Origin: CAWEFA01 sp963808135
Lineage (GTDB): Bacteria > Bacteroidota > Bacteroidia > Bacteroidales > DTGW01
Direction of reading: 5' to 3'
Length of the DNA: 64,000 nucleotides
Assembly (NCBI GenBank): GCA_963808135.1
Contig: CAWEFA010000124.1
Location: forward strand, 1 to 64,000
The notes below the pieces were generated by a model, which searched no databases, was not told the DNA's origin, and saw only the letters and a program-made list of their open reading frames with translations. Shown in pieces: positions 17,577 through 24,875 of this stretch. The first letter of the stretch is position 1. Each line of letters starts with the position of its first letter. The position numbers and the translations under genes are program-made.

Positions 17577-18575
17577 TCATTGGCCACGGATTAAAACAAA
17601 AGTCCCTTTTTGTTCTATTGCCGGACTACCTGCAAGTTTTAATTTAATATAATAAATATAAGCGCCTTGCGGGGCAGCGCTGTTATTGGTATAAATACCA
17701 CTCCAGCCCCCGCTTACATCGGAGGTTTCAAAAACTTTTGTGCCCCAGCGGTCGTAAATCAACATTTTAAATTCTGTTGCTGAATATGCACCTAAAGTTT
17801 TAAATTCCCTGTAGATGCTATTTATATTGTTGGGATCAATATATGCCGGAACAGGTATTTTTTGACTCATCTTAACACATACAGTATTTGATTTTGCAAA
17901 ACCTTTAGAATGAGGGTTGTTGCCTGTAACCGTAACATAATAGCATACATTATCTGCACCACTTTTTGTAGTATCGTTAAATTTAGTTGTATCAAGAAAG
18001 GAAGTTTGCGGTGTACTTAAAATATCGATTGTATCTGACCTATACCTATATACCGAATAATTATTCATTGAATCTTCAAAACTCTGGTATGGAAGCCAAG
18101 TAAGGGATGGGAAGTTTTCAGACTGAGATCCTGATTGGGTAACCGTTAATGGAATTGTTGATTCAACATTCGACTCTATAACAGAACCATTGCAATTATT
18201 AATTGCATCGATTCTGTAAAAACAATATGGTATCCCACCTACATTAATAGTATCGATTATTATTTTATTTGTTGTGGCAATTGTAGCAATTGAATCATAA
18301 TTACCTGAATAAGTGTTAGAGCGTAAAATATTATATTTGTTAAGCTGGGATGCGGAATCAACATAAAATTTAAGTTTTACATGGCTATTGTCTATAATTT
18401 CTGTACCCGTAGCTTCAATATAGCTGGGGTTAATAGTTGTTTTTGTGTTTATTGTTGCAATATTTGAATTACAAGTATATATTATCCGCACCTCTTGTTG
18501 CATCATATACGATAACTTGAAAATGGTAATCTGAATCGCGGACATTCTTAAAATAAGCATCCTTATTAACATCAA
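17577..18575 (-). CDS. Secreted protein with gliding-motility/T9SS type B C-terminal domain, C-terminal part (frameshifted gene)
   Basis: This frame continues the product of 18469-19149 after a short indel near 18472-18485, in the TATATA stretch. It encodes fibronectin-like beta-rich repeats (KLKFYVDSASQLNKYNILR; LTWLPYQSFEDSMNNYSVYR) and ends in a CTD: FKMLIYDRWGTKVFETSD, GWSGIYTNN and AAPQGAYIYYIKLKL. These match the gliding-motility-associated type B T9SS C-terminal domain. The first ~35 codons are out of frame with the gene. Together the halves make a ~520-residue secreted protein, perhaps an adhesin; its function is unknown. Confidence 0.82.
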   Translation of the reverse strand: MMLIRMLILRMSAIQITIFKLSYMMQQEVRIIYTCNSNIATINTKTTINPSYIEATGTEIIDNSHVKLKFYVDSASQLNKYNILRSNTYSGNYDSIATIATTNKIIIDTINVGGIPYCFYRIDAINNCNGSVIESNVESTIPLTVTQSGSQSENFPSLTWLPYQSFEDSMNNYSVYRYRSDTIDILSTPQTSFLDTTKFNDTTKSGADNVCYYVTVTGNNPHSKGFAKSNTVCVKMSQKIPVPAYIDPNNINSIYREFKTLGAYSATEFKMLIYDRWGTKVFETSDVSGGWSGIYTNNSAAPQGAYIYYIKLKLAGSPAIEQKGTFVLIRGQ

Positions 18576-19149
18576 TTACTACACTTGTGTCGTAAATATA
18601 ATTATCCCCCTTTCTATTATATAATATTGAGTTTCCATTACCGATCCTATAATAAACTTGACAAATTACCGTATCTTTTCCCCATATGTCAAATTTATTC
18701 CAGTTCAAATATATTTTTTGATTACACGTATCAAAAGTTGCATTTAAAAGTATATTCGAAGGGGCGTTGGTCCAAGGCATCCTGGCTAAATTGTCGCTGC
18801 TGTAATTTGAAGTATCCTTTGGAAAAGCTTCAACAGCAAAAAAATCGACTTTCTTAAACAGGTTATATGTTATCTTGGATAGCACAAAACCAGTATCAAT
18901 AGGATAAGACGATGCTACTGATGATACTGAATCAACAAGAACGTCATATAACTTCTTATTATAATTATAAACATAAATTCTATAAAAAATAGTACTTCCG
19001 GGAGCATTATTATCATTCCATGAAATTATATATTTTTTAACAGCATCATTATAGCTCACGGAATAAACATAAGGGCTTTGAAGTTTTTGCGCAATTATAT
19101 CCTGAACTGCAATTAAACATATCAGCAAAATAATGATTTTATTTTTCAT
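18469..19149 (-). CDS. Secreted fibronectin-like protein, N-terminal part (frameshifted gene)
   Basis: It begins with a signal peptide (MKNKIIILLICLIAVQDIIAQ). Fibronectin type III-like strands follow (YSVSYNDAVKKYIISWNDNNAPGS; NQKIYLNWNKFDIWG; YHFQVIVYDATRGADNIY). The frame terminates right after GADNIYL, and the homologous continuation (CNSNIATINTKTTINPSYIEA) is in the frame of 17577-18575. Either two bases are missing from, or one extra base is present in, a TATATA run. Same secretion class as the gene at 19535-20458. Confidence 0.8.
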   Translation of the reverse strand: MKNKIIILLICLIAVQDIIAQKLQSPYVYSVSYNDAVKKYIISWNDNNAPGSTIFYRIYVYNYNKKLYDVLVDSVSSVASSYPIDTGFVLSKITYNLFKKVDFFAVEAFPKDTSNYSSDNLARMPWTNAPSNILLNATFDTCNQKIYLNWNKFDIWGKDTVICQVYYRIGNGNSILYNRKGDNYIYDTSVVIDVNKDAYFKNVRDSDYHFQVIVYDATRGADNIYL

Positions 19150-19534
19150 GACACTCTTATTAAATTAATATTTGCCCATTTTAAAATATCCCAAAGCATT
19201 TTCGAATTGTGTAAAGTTAAGATGAATTCTTCAACTATACCACGAATTAATATGCCAGTGTTTTTAATATTTTCAATAAGCATATCTGTTTAAAACAAAT
19301 GCTTTAAACAAAGATATTAATTTTAGAGCTTATTTGAAAGTTCGTTTTTTCCCCTGCATTTAGGGGCAAATCTGCTTGTTTCACCAATGAGACAGCAATT
19401 TCAAAGGTATGAAAGTCGAAAATTTTTACGCTCATTACAAAGATTAAAAAGGTTATTGTTTATAGATTTGTTGAAATTTTATAAACCCAATCGTTGGATT
19501 ATTTGGCATATTTAATATATTTACACATCGCATT
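19150..19534. other. Intergenic region between two divergent T9SS-cargo genes
   Basis: A 385-bp AT-rich region between divergently transcribed genes, so it must hold both promoters. I see no gene, strong hairpin or repeat in it. Confidence 0.5.
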
Positions 19535-20458
19535 ATGATGAAGTCGAGGCAATACATATTAATTCTTGTTTTGTTTTTTGTCGGCATAACCCGGACGGCA
19601 GGCCAGAAAGCCATTTTAACTGCCGATACTACCGAGGGCTGCGATAGTATTTTAGTTCATTTTAAAAGCAATTCTATTTTAGCCGGTAAGACGCTGCAAT
19701 ATTACGTGTTTAAATTTGGGGATGGCACTTCTACGCAGCAAAGCATAGATTCTACTGCTACAAAATTGTACAATAAATCGGGCATGTATAATGCTGTCCT
19801 CGAAATGAAAATTGCAAATTTTAATACATATACCGATACTGTTAAAATATTCGTCCGCCCCCACCCAAATGCCTACTTTACTTATGTCGATACTTTTAAA
19901 ATTGCAAATCTCGCTTATTATTTTCGTTCAGGAAAAGCACCGACAGACACGATAAATTATCGTTACGTTTGGACATTAAACCCCAAATCAAATGGAACTT
20001 TTGAATACAGGGAAACTCATAAAAGAGCCAATGATATAACTCCCATTTCAGCCACCGATTCAGTTAAAAGAGATACTCTTTTTTACCGGTTTTCAACGGA
20101 AAAAATGTACAAAATGCGCCTGAAAGTTACTGATTATTATGGCTGTGTCGATTCATTGGATACAACTATTGAAGTATTTAAAGAATTGCAAATTCCTAAT
20201 ATTTTCACTCCCAATGGCGATCACGTTAATGATTTTTTTGAAGTTCATACCGATGGACGTACTGTTTTTTCGTTACAAATTTTTACAATGACCGGTCAGC
20301 TAATTTTTAAATCCGAATCAAGGTCTATTATTTGGGATGGCCGCCTTACAAACGGCTCTATTGCCATACCGGGCACTTACCTTTATATAATTGACAGGGT
20401 AAGCGGCGATTATGTGAAAAGTTATAAGGGATTTGTTTTATTGTTGCGGGAAAAATAA
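19535..20458 (+). CDS. PKD-domain secreted protein with gliding-motility type B C-terminal domain
   Basis: A 307-residue protein with a signal peptide (SRQYILILVLFFVGITRTAGQ). A PKD-like domain follows (FKFGDGTSTQQSIDSTATKLYNKSGMYNAVLEM with the typical xFGDG and Y...G.Y pattern), with a second beta-sandwich ending in LKVTDYYGCVDSLDTTIEV. The C-terminal T9SS type B domain has PNIFTPNGDHVNDFFEV, FTMTGQLIFKS, IIWDGRLTNG, IPGTYLYII and YKGFVLLLR. It should be exported by T9SS and attached to or released from the cell surface. Two consecutive ATG codons make the exact start uncertain by one residue. Confidence 0.88.
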   Translation: MMKSRQYILILVLFFVGITRTAGQKAILTADTTEGCDSILVHFKSNSILAGKTLQYYVFKFGDGTSTQQSIDSTATKLYNKSGMYNAVLEMKIANFNTYTDTVKIFVRPHPNAYFTYVDTFKIANLAYYFRSGKAPTDTINYRYVWTLNPKSNGTFEYRETHKRANDITPISATDSVKRDTLFYRFSTEKMYKMRLKVTDYYGCVDSLDTTIEVFKELQIPNIFTPNGDHVNDFFEVHTDGRTVFSLQIFTMTGQLIFKSESRSIIWDGRLTNGSIAIPGTYLYIIDRVSGDYVKSYKGFVLLLREK

Positions 20459-20652
20459 AGAATAGAGAAAAAAACTACAAACCTGCCAATATCTTTAAAT
20501 TAAACCAACCTGAAAATATCAGTAAAAACTAAATGTGCAAGTATTGAAAATAAAATCTTTGCTTTCCAATTCTAAATAATATTTTTGAAAACAAATCAAC
20601 TTTCACTTTTGTAATACTGAAAAGCACACAAAATAATTATTGAAATAAAATC

Positions 20653-21168
20653 ATGGAAAATCAGGCAATCGAAAAGCAACTGTCCATAATTGTTGCAATT
20701 GCAAATAACTATGCGATTGGAAAAGACAACCAGTTGCTTTGTCATATTTCGGAAGATTTAAAGCTTTTTAAAAAGCTTACATTCGGTCACACAATTATTA
20801 TGGGCAAGAACACCTTTTATTCATTGCCGGTAAAACCTTTACCCGGAAGGCGAAGCATTGTTATCACTGACGTTCCCGGCGAAACAATAACCGCTTGCGA
20901 AATGGCCTATTCTATTAACGATGCCATAAACTTTGCCGATAATGAAAAAGAGAATTTTATCATCGGGGGAGCTTCCATTTACAGGCAATTTTTCCCCATC
21001 GTTCAAAAATTATATGTAACACGAATTCATAAAAATTTTGAAGCCGATACGTTTTTCCCTGAAATAAACCAAAAAGAATGGCGATTGACAGAAACATCCC
21101 CACAAAAGGAAAATCACCCGGAAGGCTTAAAATATGATTTCAACGTTTATGAAAGAATAAAAAGTTAA
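20653..21168 (+). CDS. folA: Dihydrofolate reductase
   Basis: A 171-residue type I DHFR that reduces dihydrofolate to tetrahydrofolate with NADPH. Key motifs are IVAIANNYAIGKDNQLLCHISEDLKLF (substrate loop with the acidic residue E/D), GHTIIMGKNTFYSLP (NADPH), LPGRRSIVITD, and NFIIGGASIYRQF (the GG-x-x-[IL]-Y signature), ending in FDADTFFPE-like EADTFFPEI. Monocistronic by spacing. No thymidylate synthase is adjacent. Confidence 0.96.
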   Translation: MENQAIEKQLSIIVAIANNYAIGKDNQLLCHISEDLKLFKKLTFGHTIIMGKNTFYSLPVKPLPGRRSIVITDVPGETITACEMAYSINDAINFADNEKENFIIGGASIYRQFFPIVQKLYVTRIHKNFEADTFFPEINQKEWRLTETSPQKENHPEGLKYDFNVYERIKS

Positions 21169-21199
21169 GAAGATGTCTTGAAAGTTTAAAAGATAAATC

Positions 21200-21274
21200 T
21201 AAACACAGAGACAAAGAAACACAGAGTATTGATTTTCAATATATTTTTCTCTGTGTCTTTGTGTCTCTGTGTTT
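21200..21274. repeat. Long imperfect inverted repeat (CACAGAGACAAAG type)
   Basis: The left arm (21200-21226) reads as AAACACAGAGACAAAG then AAACACAGAG. The right arm (21249-21274) is its near-complement, CTCTGTGTCTTTG then TGTCTCTGTGTTT. The arms are ~26 bp with about 22 bp of AT-rich loop. It lies 30 bp after folA and may serve as a transcription barrier. Palindromes of this composition recur between genes in many Bacteroidota genomes. Confidence 0.7.
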
Positions 21275-21430
21275 ATTTGTTATCTTTTTTAACAACTTCT
21301 TATGACATTATTGTTAATTTTGGTTTATGAAGGCTTTGTTCCTTAATTGAACTTCTTATTTTGAATTAAAAGCATCAGGTTCGAAACACATCAAATTATA
21401 GAAATTAAATTTAAACAGGAGGCATTAATT

Positions 21431-22006
21431 ATGGAAATCAATGAGGAATTAAAAGAAATTGTGCGCCCTGACAAGACTGCACTTTTAATTTGGGATGTGC
21501 AAAATATGCTGGTTCAAAATATTTTCAACACCGAAATATTTTTGGCCAATGCAAAAAAGGTAGTTTCATCTGCAAGGGAAAAAGGCATTCCCGTAATATT
21601 TTCAAAAATCACTCCGCTTCCTGAGAAATTTGAATCGCCTGTAAGGAAATATCTTTGGAAAAAACGAACTTTAAAATTTCAACAAACTCCAGATGGGTAT
21701 GAATTGGCAATCGAGCCTCTTAAAGATGATATTGTTATACCCAAGAACACTGCAAGTATGTTTATCGGGACAAACTTTGAGCTGCTTTTACGAAATGCCG
21801 GTCTTACCACAATTCTTTTTATTGGCATAGCCACAGAAATGGGCATCGAATCAAGCGCAAGGGACGCTTCAAACAGGGGTTTCTTCCCAGTAATAATTAC
21901 CGACGCGGTATCATCAATGAACCCGGAAGCCCATAACCGGTCGCTTGAAAATTTAAAAAATATGATGATACTTTTAAAATCCGATGAAATTATTTCACTT
22001 TGGTAA
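21431..22006 (+). CDS. Isochorismatase-like hydrolase family protein lacking the catalytic cysteine
   Basis: A 191-residue protein with the isochorismatase fold. Asp22 (LLIWDVQN) and Lys105 (VIPKNTASMF) of the usual Asp-Lys-Cys triad are present. The cysteine position in the GxxTxxC motif is Gly138 (GIATEMGIESSARDA), so a thiol-based amidohydrolase mechanism is excluded. It may instead act like isochorismatase proper, which also lacks the Cys, or have another role. A strong ribosome-binding site (AGGAGG, unusual in this phylum) precedes the ATG. First of four genes in an apparent operon ending at 24214. Confidence 0.85.
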   Translation: MEINEELKEIVRPDKTALLIWDVQNMLVQNIFNTEIFLANAKKVVSSAREKGIPVIFSKITPLPEKFESPVRKYLWKKRTLKFQQTPDGYELAIEPLKDDIVIPKNTASMFIGTNFELLLRNAGLTTILFIGIATEMGIESSARDASNRGFFPVIITDAVSSMNPEAHNRSLENLKNMMILLKSDEIISLW

Positions 22007-22033
22007 AAAACATAATTCATTAAAAATAAACTT

Positions 22034-23044
22034 ATGCAATTAATGAAAGCCGTTCAGGTAAGTGTACCCGGAGCAGATTTCGAGATTATCCAGAAAGAAA
22101 TTCCAGAACCCGGAAATAACGAAGTTTTAATAAAAGTTGAAGCATGCGGGATATGCCATGGCGATGCCATATCAAAAGAAGGACATATGCCCGGGGTCAA
22201 ATACCCGATTACACCGGGCCATGAAGTAATCGGGATAGTTGATAAAGTCGGGACTTTGGTTACAAGCTGGAAAACCGGACAAAGGGTTGGCGTTGGCTGG
22301 CACGGCGGACATTGTAATCAATGCAGCGCATGCCGTAAAGGTAATTTCGGGGCTTGCGAGAATTCCTTAACTACCGGCATTCACATAGATGGCGGTTATG
22401 CCGAATATATGATAGCGCGACCGGAAGCAATGGTAAATATTCCTGATGAATTGAACGCGGTGGATTCAGCGCCGCTACTGTGTGCCGGGCGGACAACTTT
22501 TGGGGCTTTGAAAAATAGCGGCGCCACCGGCGGAGACCTGGTTGCCATTCATGGCCTGGGAGGATTGGGGCATCTGGCCGTGCAATACGCGGTTAAATTA
22601 GGGTTTAAAACAGTAGTATTGTCGCGTGGCAAGGAAAAGGAAGAGCTTGCATACAAACTCGGCGCCCATGTTTATATCGATACTGATACCGGCGAAGCGG
22701 CAAAGCAATTAATGAAATTAGGCGGCGCCCGGGTAATTCTTTGTACAGCCCCAAGCGGTAAGGCTATCTCCGATTTAATCCCGGGGCTTGGCCGCAACGG
22801 GCAGGCAATTATTGTTACAGGCGCAAGGGACATGATGCAGGTGCCACCAATGCTTTTGCTGGGAGGCGAACGTTCCATTCGCGGATTTGTCAGTGGCAAC
22901 ATTGAAGATGCTATCCGTTTCAGCATGCTTACCAAAGTTATCCCAATGGTTGAAGTATTTCCTTTGGAACAGGCAGCACTGGCTTATGAAAAAATGATGA
23001 CGGCAAAAGTGCATTTCAGGTCTGTTCTTAAAATGGGTCAGTAA
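22034..23044 (+). CDS. Zinc-dependent alcohol dehydrogenase (MDR family)
   Basis: A 336-residue medium-chain dehydrogenase. Catalytic zinc ligands are Cys in EACGICHGD and His in TPGHEVIG. The structural zinc loop has four cysteines (CNQCSACRKGNFGAC). The NAD(P)-binding Rossmann motif is AIHGLGGLGHLAVQYAVKLG, with SRGKEKE after the second strand suggesting NADP-type or mixed preference. It oxidises alcohols or reduces aldehydes; the true substrate is unknown. The gene starts 28 bp after the isochorismatase-like gene and 7 bp before the next one. A second possible start (MKAVQVS) is 3 codons downstream. Confidence 0.92.
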   Translation: MQLMKAVQVSVPGADFEIIQKEIPEPGNNEVLIKVEACGICHGDAISKEGHMPGVKYPITPGHEVIGIVDKVGTLVTSWKTGQRVGVGWHGGHCNQCSACRKGNFGACENSLTTGIHIDGGYAEYMIARPEAMVNIPDELNAVDSAPLLCAGRTTFGALKNSGATGGDLVAIHGLGGLGHLAVQYAVKLGFKTVVLSRGKEKEELAYKLGAHVYIDTDTGEAAKQLMKLGGARVILCTAPSGKAISDLIPGLGRNGQAIIVTGARDMMQVPPMLLLGGERSIRGFVSGNIEDAIRFSMLTKVIPMVEVFPLEQAALAYEKMMTAKVHFRSVLKMGQ

Positions 23045-23050
23045 AAATAT

Positions 23051-23476
23051 ATGGAAGAAATTCTTAAAATATTACCCATTGTTTTATACGTGATTATAGG
23101 CATAATCAGCATGGTTATGGCATTTAAGAATTTATTTTCCGATAAATTTTTACCTTTTCATGAACAGGCCGCCGGCAAACGATGGCATGAAATTGAAAAT
23201 CCTCTTAAACTTGTAATCCTAACCCTTCTGAGGCTTATTGGGCTTGGATTTCTAATTATATCCATTTTATTGATAGTTTGCCCTGTTGTGAATTATTTTA
23301 TTCCAAATATATTTTACAAATTTTCAATCCCAGTTATAGCATTAATATATTGCACAGGGCTTTTTGTTATCAATTATTTATTATATAGAAAAACAGGAGC
23401 CGACACGCCATGGGAAGGTTCGCTTTATGCTATGTTTATCATAACAGCCGGAATTATTATATCAATTTTTAATTAA
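23051..23476 (+). CDS. Small integral membrane protein of unknown function
   Basis: A 141-residue protein with four predicted membrane segments: ILPIVLYVIIGIISMVMAF, LTLLRLIGLGFLIISILLIV, FSIPVIALIYCTGLFVINYLL and GSLYAMFIITAGIIISIF. A short soluble loop with PFHEQAAGKRWHEIENP lies after the first. I do not recognise a named family. Its position inside the dehydrogenase/nitroreductase operon suggests a linked membrane function, but nothing in the sequence shows a cofactor site. Confidence 0.8.
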   Translation: MEEILKILPIVLYVIIGIISMVMAFKNLFSDKFLPFHEQAAGKRWHEIENPLKLVILTLLRLIGLGFLIISILLIVCPVVNYFIPNIFYKFSIPVIALIYCTGLFVINYLLYRKTGADTPWEGSLYAMFIITAGIIISIFN

Positions 23477-23494
23477 ATAAATCAGGAGATTATT

Positions 23495-24214
23495 ATGAAG
23501 GAAATATTAAATCTCATGCAGAAGAGGCAATCTTCCAGGATGCCTTTTGATACCAAACGCCCGATAGCTAAGCAGGACATATTGCAAATACTGGAAGCTG
23601 CACGCTGGACGCCTACAGCGCACAATATGCAGAACTTTGAAATAATTGTTATTGATGATGAAAAAATCCTGGAGTCCATTGCAAATATAAAACGTCCGAT
23701 ATCGGAAACCTTTATCAGGGAAAACTACCAGCAGTTGTCTTTTTCGGAAGAAGAACTAACTAAGAAAAAAACAGGGATTATGGGAACACTGTTTCCACCG
23801 GCATGGTTAAACCCAAATTTCAAGCTGGATGTTAATGATGAAAAAGCTGATTCATCAGTGCAAAGACCATTTCCTGCATGTCCTTTAATGATAATCGTTG
23901 TGTACGATCCTGCTAAAAGAGCACCTGCTTCGGAAGGCGACTTCCTCGGTATTTTAAGTTTGGGATGTGCAATGGAAAACATGTGGCTCATGGCAAATTC
24001 CCTTGGCATTGGATTGCATATTGTAAGCTCCTTAAGTTCAGGCAAGGTAGAGAAAGAAGTAAAAAACATACTAAACATTCCCGGAAATTTAATGATTGCT
24101 TTTTCCTGTCGTTTGGGTTATCCGGCTTCCACGCCGGCAAAATACTTAAGGGTACGCCGCGATATTAACGATTTCACCCACCATAATAAATTCGGCAGGA
24201 AAGAACTGGGATAA
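23495..24214 (+). CDS. Nitroreductase-family FMN-dependent oxidoreductase
   Basis: A 239-residue flavoprotein of the nitroreductase fold. The N-terminal FMN-binding motif is KRQSSRMPFDTKRPI, with LEAARWTPTAHNMQNFEIIVI (PSA.N-like). The C-terminal part has LGILSLGCAMENMWLMANSLGIGLHIVSS and the closing FSCRLGYPAS. It is likely an NAD(P)H-dependent reductase of nitro, quinone or enone compounds. The ATG is preceded by AGGAG at good spacing, again a rare feature here. Last gene of the four-gene operon. Confidence 0.9.
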   Translation: MKEILNLMQKRQSSRMPFDTKRPIAKQDILQILEAARWTPTAHNMQNFEIIVIDDEKILESIANIKRPISETFIRENYQQLSFSEEELTKKKTGIMGTLFPPAWLNPNFKLDVNDEKADSSVQRPFPACPLMIIVVYDPAKRAPASEGDFLGILSLGCAMENMWLMANSLGIGLHIVSSLSSGKVEKEVKNILNIPGNLMIAFSCRLGYPASTPAKYLRVRRDINDFTHHNKFGRKELG

Positions 24215-24245
24215 TTATAATTTGATTAAAAACTTCAAGATTCCT

Positions 24246-24280
24246 AAAAGCATAGTTGCAAATTACGCTTAGCAATGGGT
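24246..24280. repeat. 35-bp palindromic repeat family C, left flank of accessory block
   Basis: TAAAAGCATAGTTGCAAA followed by TTACGCTTAGCAATGGG. The core AGCATAGTTGCAAACTATGC is an imperfect palindrome. A direct copy with four mismatches is at 33512-33547 and an inverted copy at 30159-30195. The two direct copies bracket the block of minus-strand hypothetical genes. Confidence 0.7.
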
Positions 24281-24299
24281 GAAACTTAATTGATACATT

Positions 24300-24521
24300 T
24301 CAATAAAATACCTGCAAGCCATTTATTCCCTTCATATCCATTGCATCTCTTTTATCTACCCAATTTATATCGTTCATATTCCTGAACACATACATTCTTC
24401 CGGTTATGTTCCCATTTAGCGCCATCGGGGTATTTTCAGTAAGCTTAACTTTAACCATTCCTTTTTGTAACTGACTTTTTTCAGATGAATATATCGCCCG
24501 TTTTTGATTGCAATTACACAT
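24300..24521 (-). CDS. Small hypothetical protein, phage-structural-like
   Basis: A 73-residue protein starting MCNCNQKRA. The central segment (VKVKLTENTPMALNGNITGRMYVFRNMNDINWVD) and the ending KRDAMDMKGINGLQVF resemble a small domain seen in phage virion-associated proteins (TGxxYxF...VDxRDA). That resemblance is from memory of the pattern only. It lies 3 bp after the DUF1360 gene, so the two are probably co-transcribed. Confidence 0.6.
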   Translation of the reverse strand: MCNCNQKRAIYSSEKSQLQKGMVKVKLTENTPMALNGNITGRMYVFRNMNDINWVDKRDAMDMKGINGLQVFY

Positions 24522-24524
24522 AAT

Positions 24525-24812
24525 TTAAACAAAATTTTTATTGGTTAATTTTTCAAGTAATATAGATGTTCCGGAATAATATAATGTAAGTATGATTATT
24601 TCTTTTAAATTATTCCCCGCATAGCATGCGCATGCAAACCCAATCCATATACTCAGGCAATAAAAGCAATCCATCAGTTTTCCGAAGAAAGAATTGCCGA
24701 ATAATTTCCTCAGTTTAATTATTAAATCGAATGGGCCATCTTCTGCGCTGATTAAATGTGTTAGCCGCCAAACAACTACTATAATTATAAAATATTTCTC
24801 AAGTGTGTTCAT
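24525..24812 (-). CDS. DUF1360 family membrane protein
   Basis: A 95-residue protein with a hydrophobic N-terminus, the motif WRLTHLISAEDGPFDLIIKLR, and LMDCFYCLSIWIGFACACY. All are hallmarks of DUF1360, a family of small membrane proteins found in Firmicutes, phages and scattered bacteria. Its function is unknown. It is followed closely by the 73-residue gene at 24300-24521 and preceded by the terminator of the 698-residue gene, so it likely has its own promoter. Confidence 0.8.
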   Translation of the reverse strand: MNTLEKYFIIIVVVWRLTHLISAEDGPFDLIIKLRKLFGNSFFGKLMDCFYCLSIWIGFACACYAGNNLKEIIILTLYYSGTSILLEKLTNKNFV

Positions 24813-24829
24813 TATTATAAATTTTTAAA

Positions 24830-24858
24830 AAAGTTGCCGGATTATTACCGGCAACTTT
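24830..24858 (-). terminator. Intrinsic terminator after the 698-residue gene
   Basis: A perfect 11-bp stem (AAAGTTGCCGG / CCGGCAACTTT) with a 7-nt loop, followed on the minus strand by a run of six T. It starts 18 bp past the stop of the gene at 24876-26972. Confidence 0.85.
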
Positions 24859-24875
24859 AAAATAATTTCTGAATA

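Noticed and set aside
21200..21274. tRNA or small structured RNA gene
   Set aside because: The region is a simple inverted repeat without a cloverleaf or T-loop signature.
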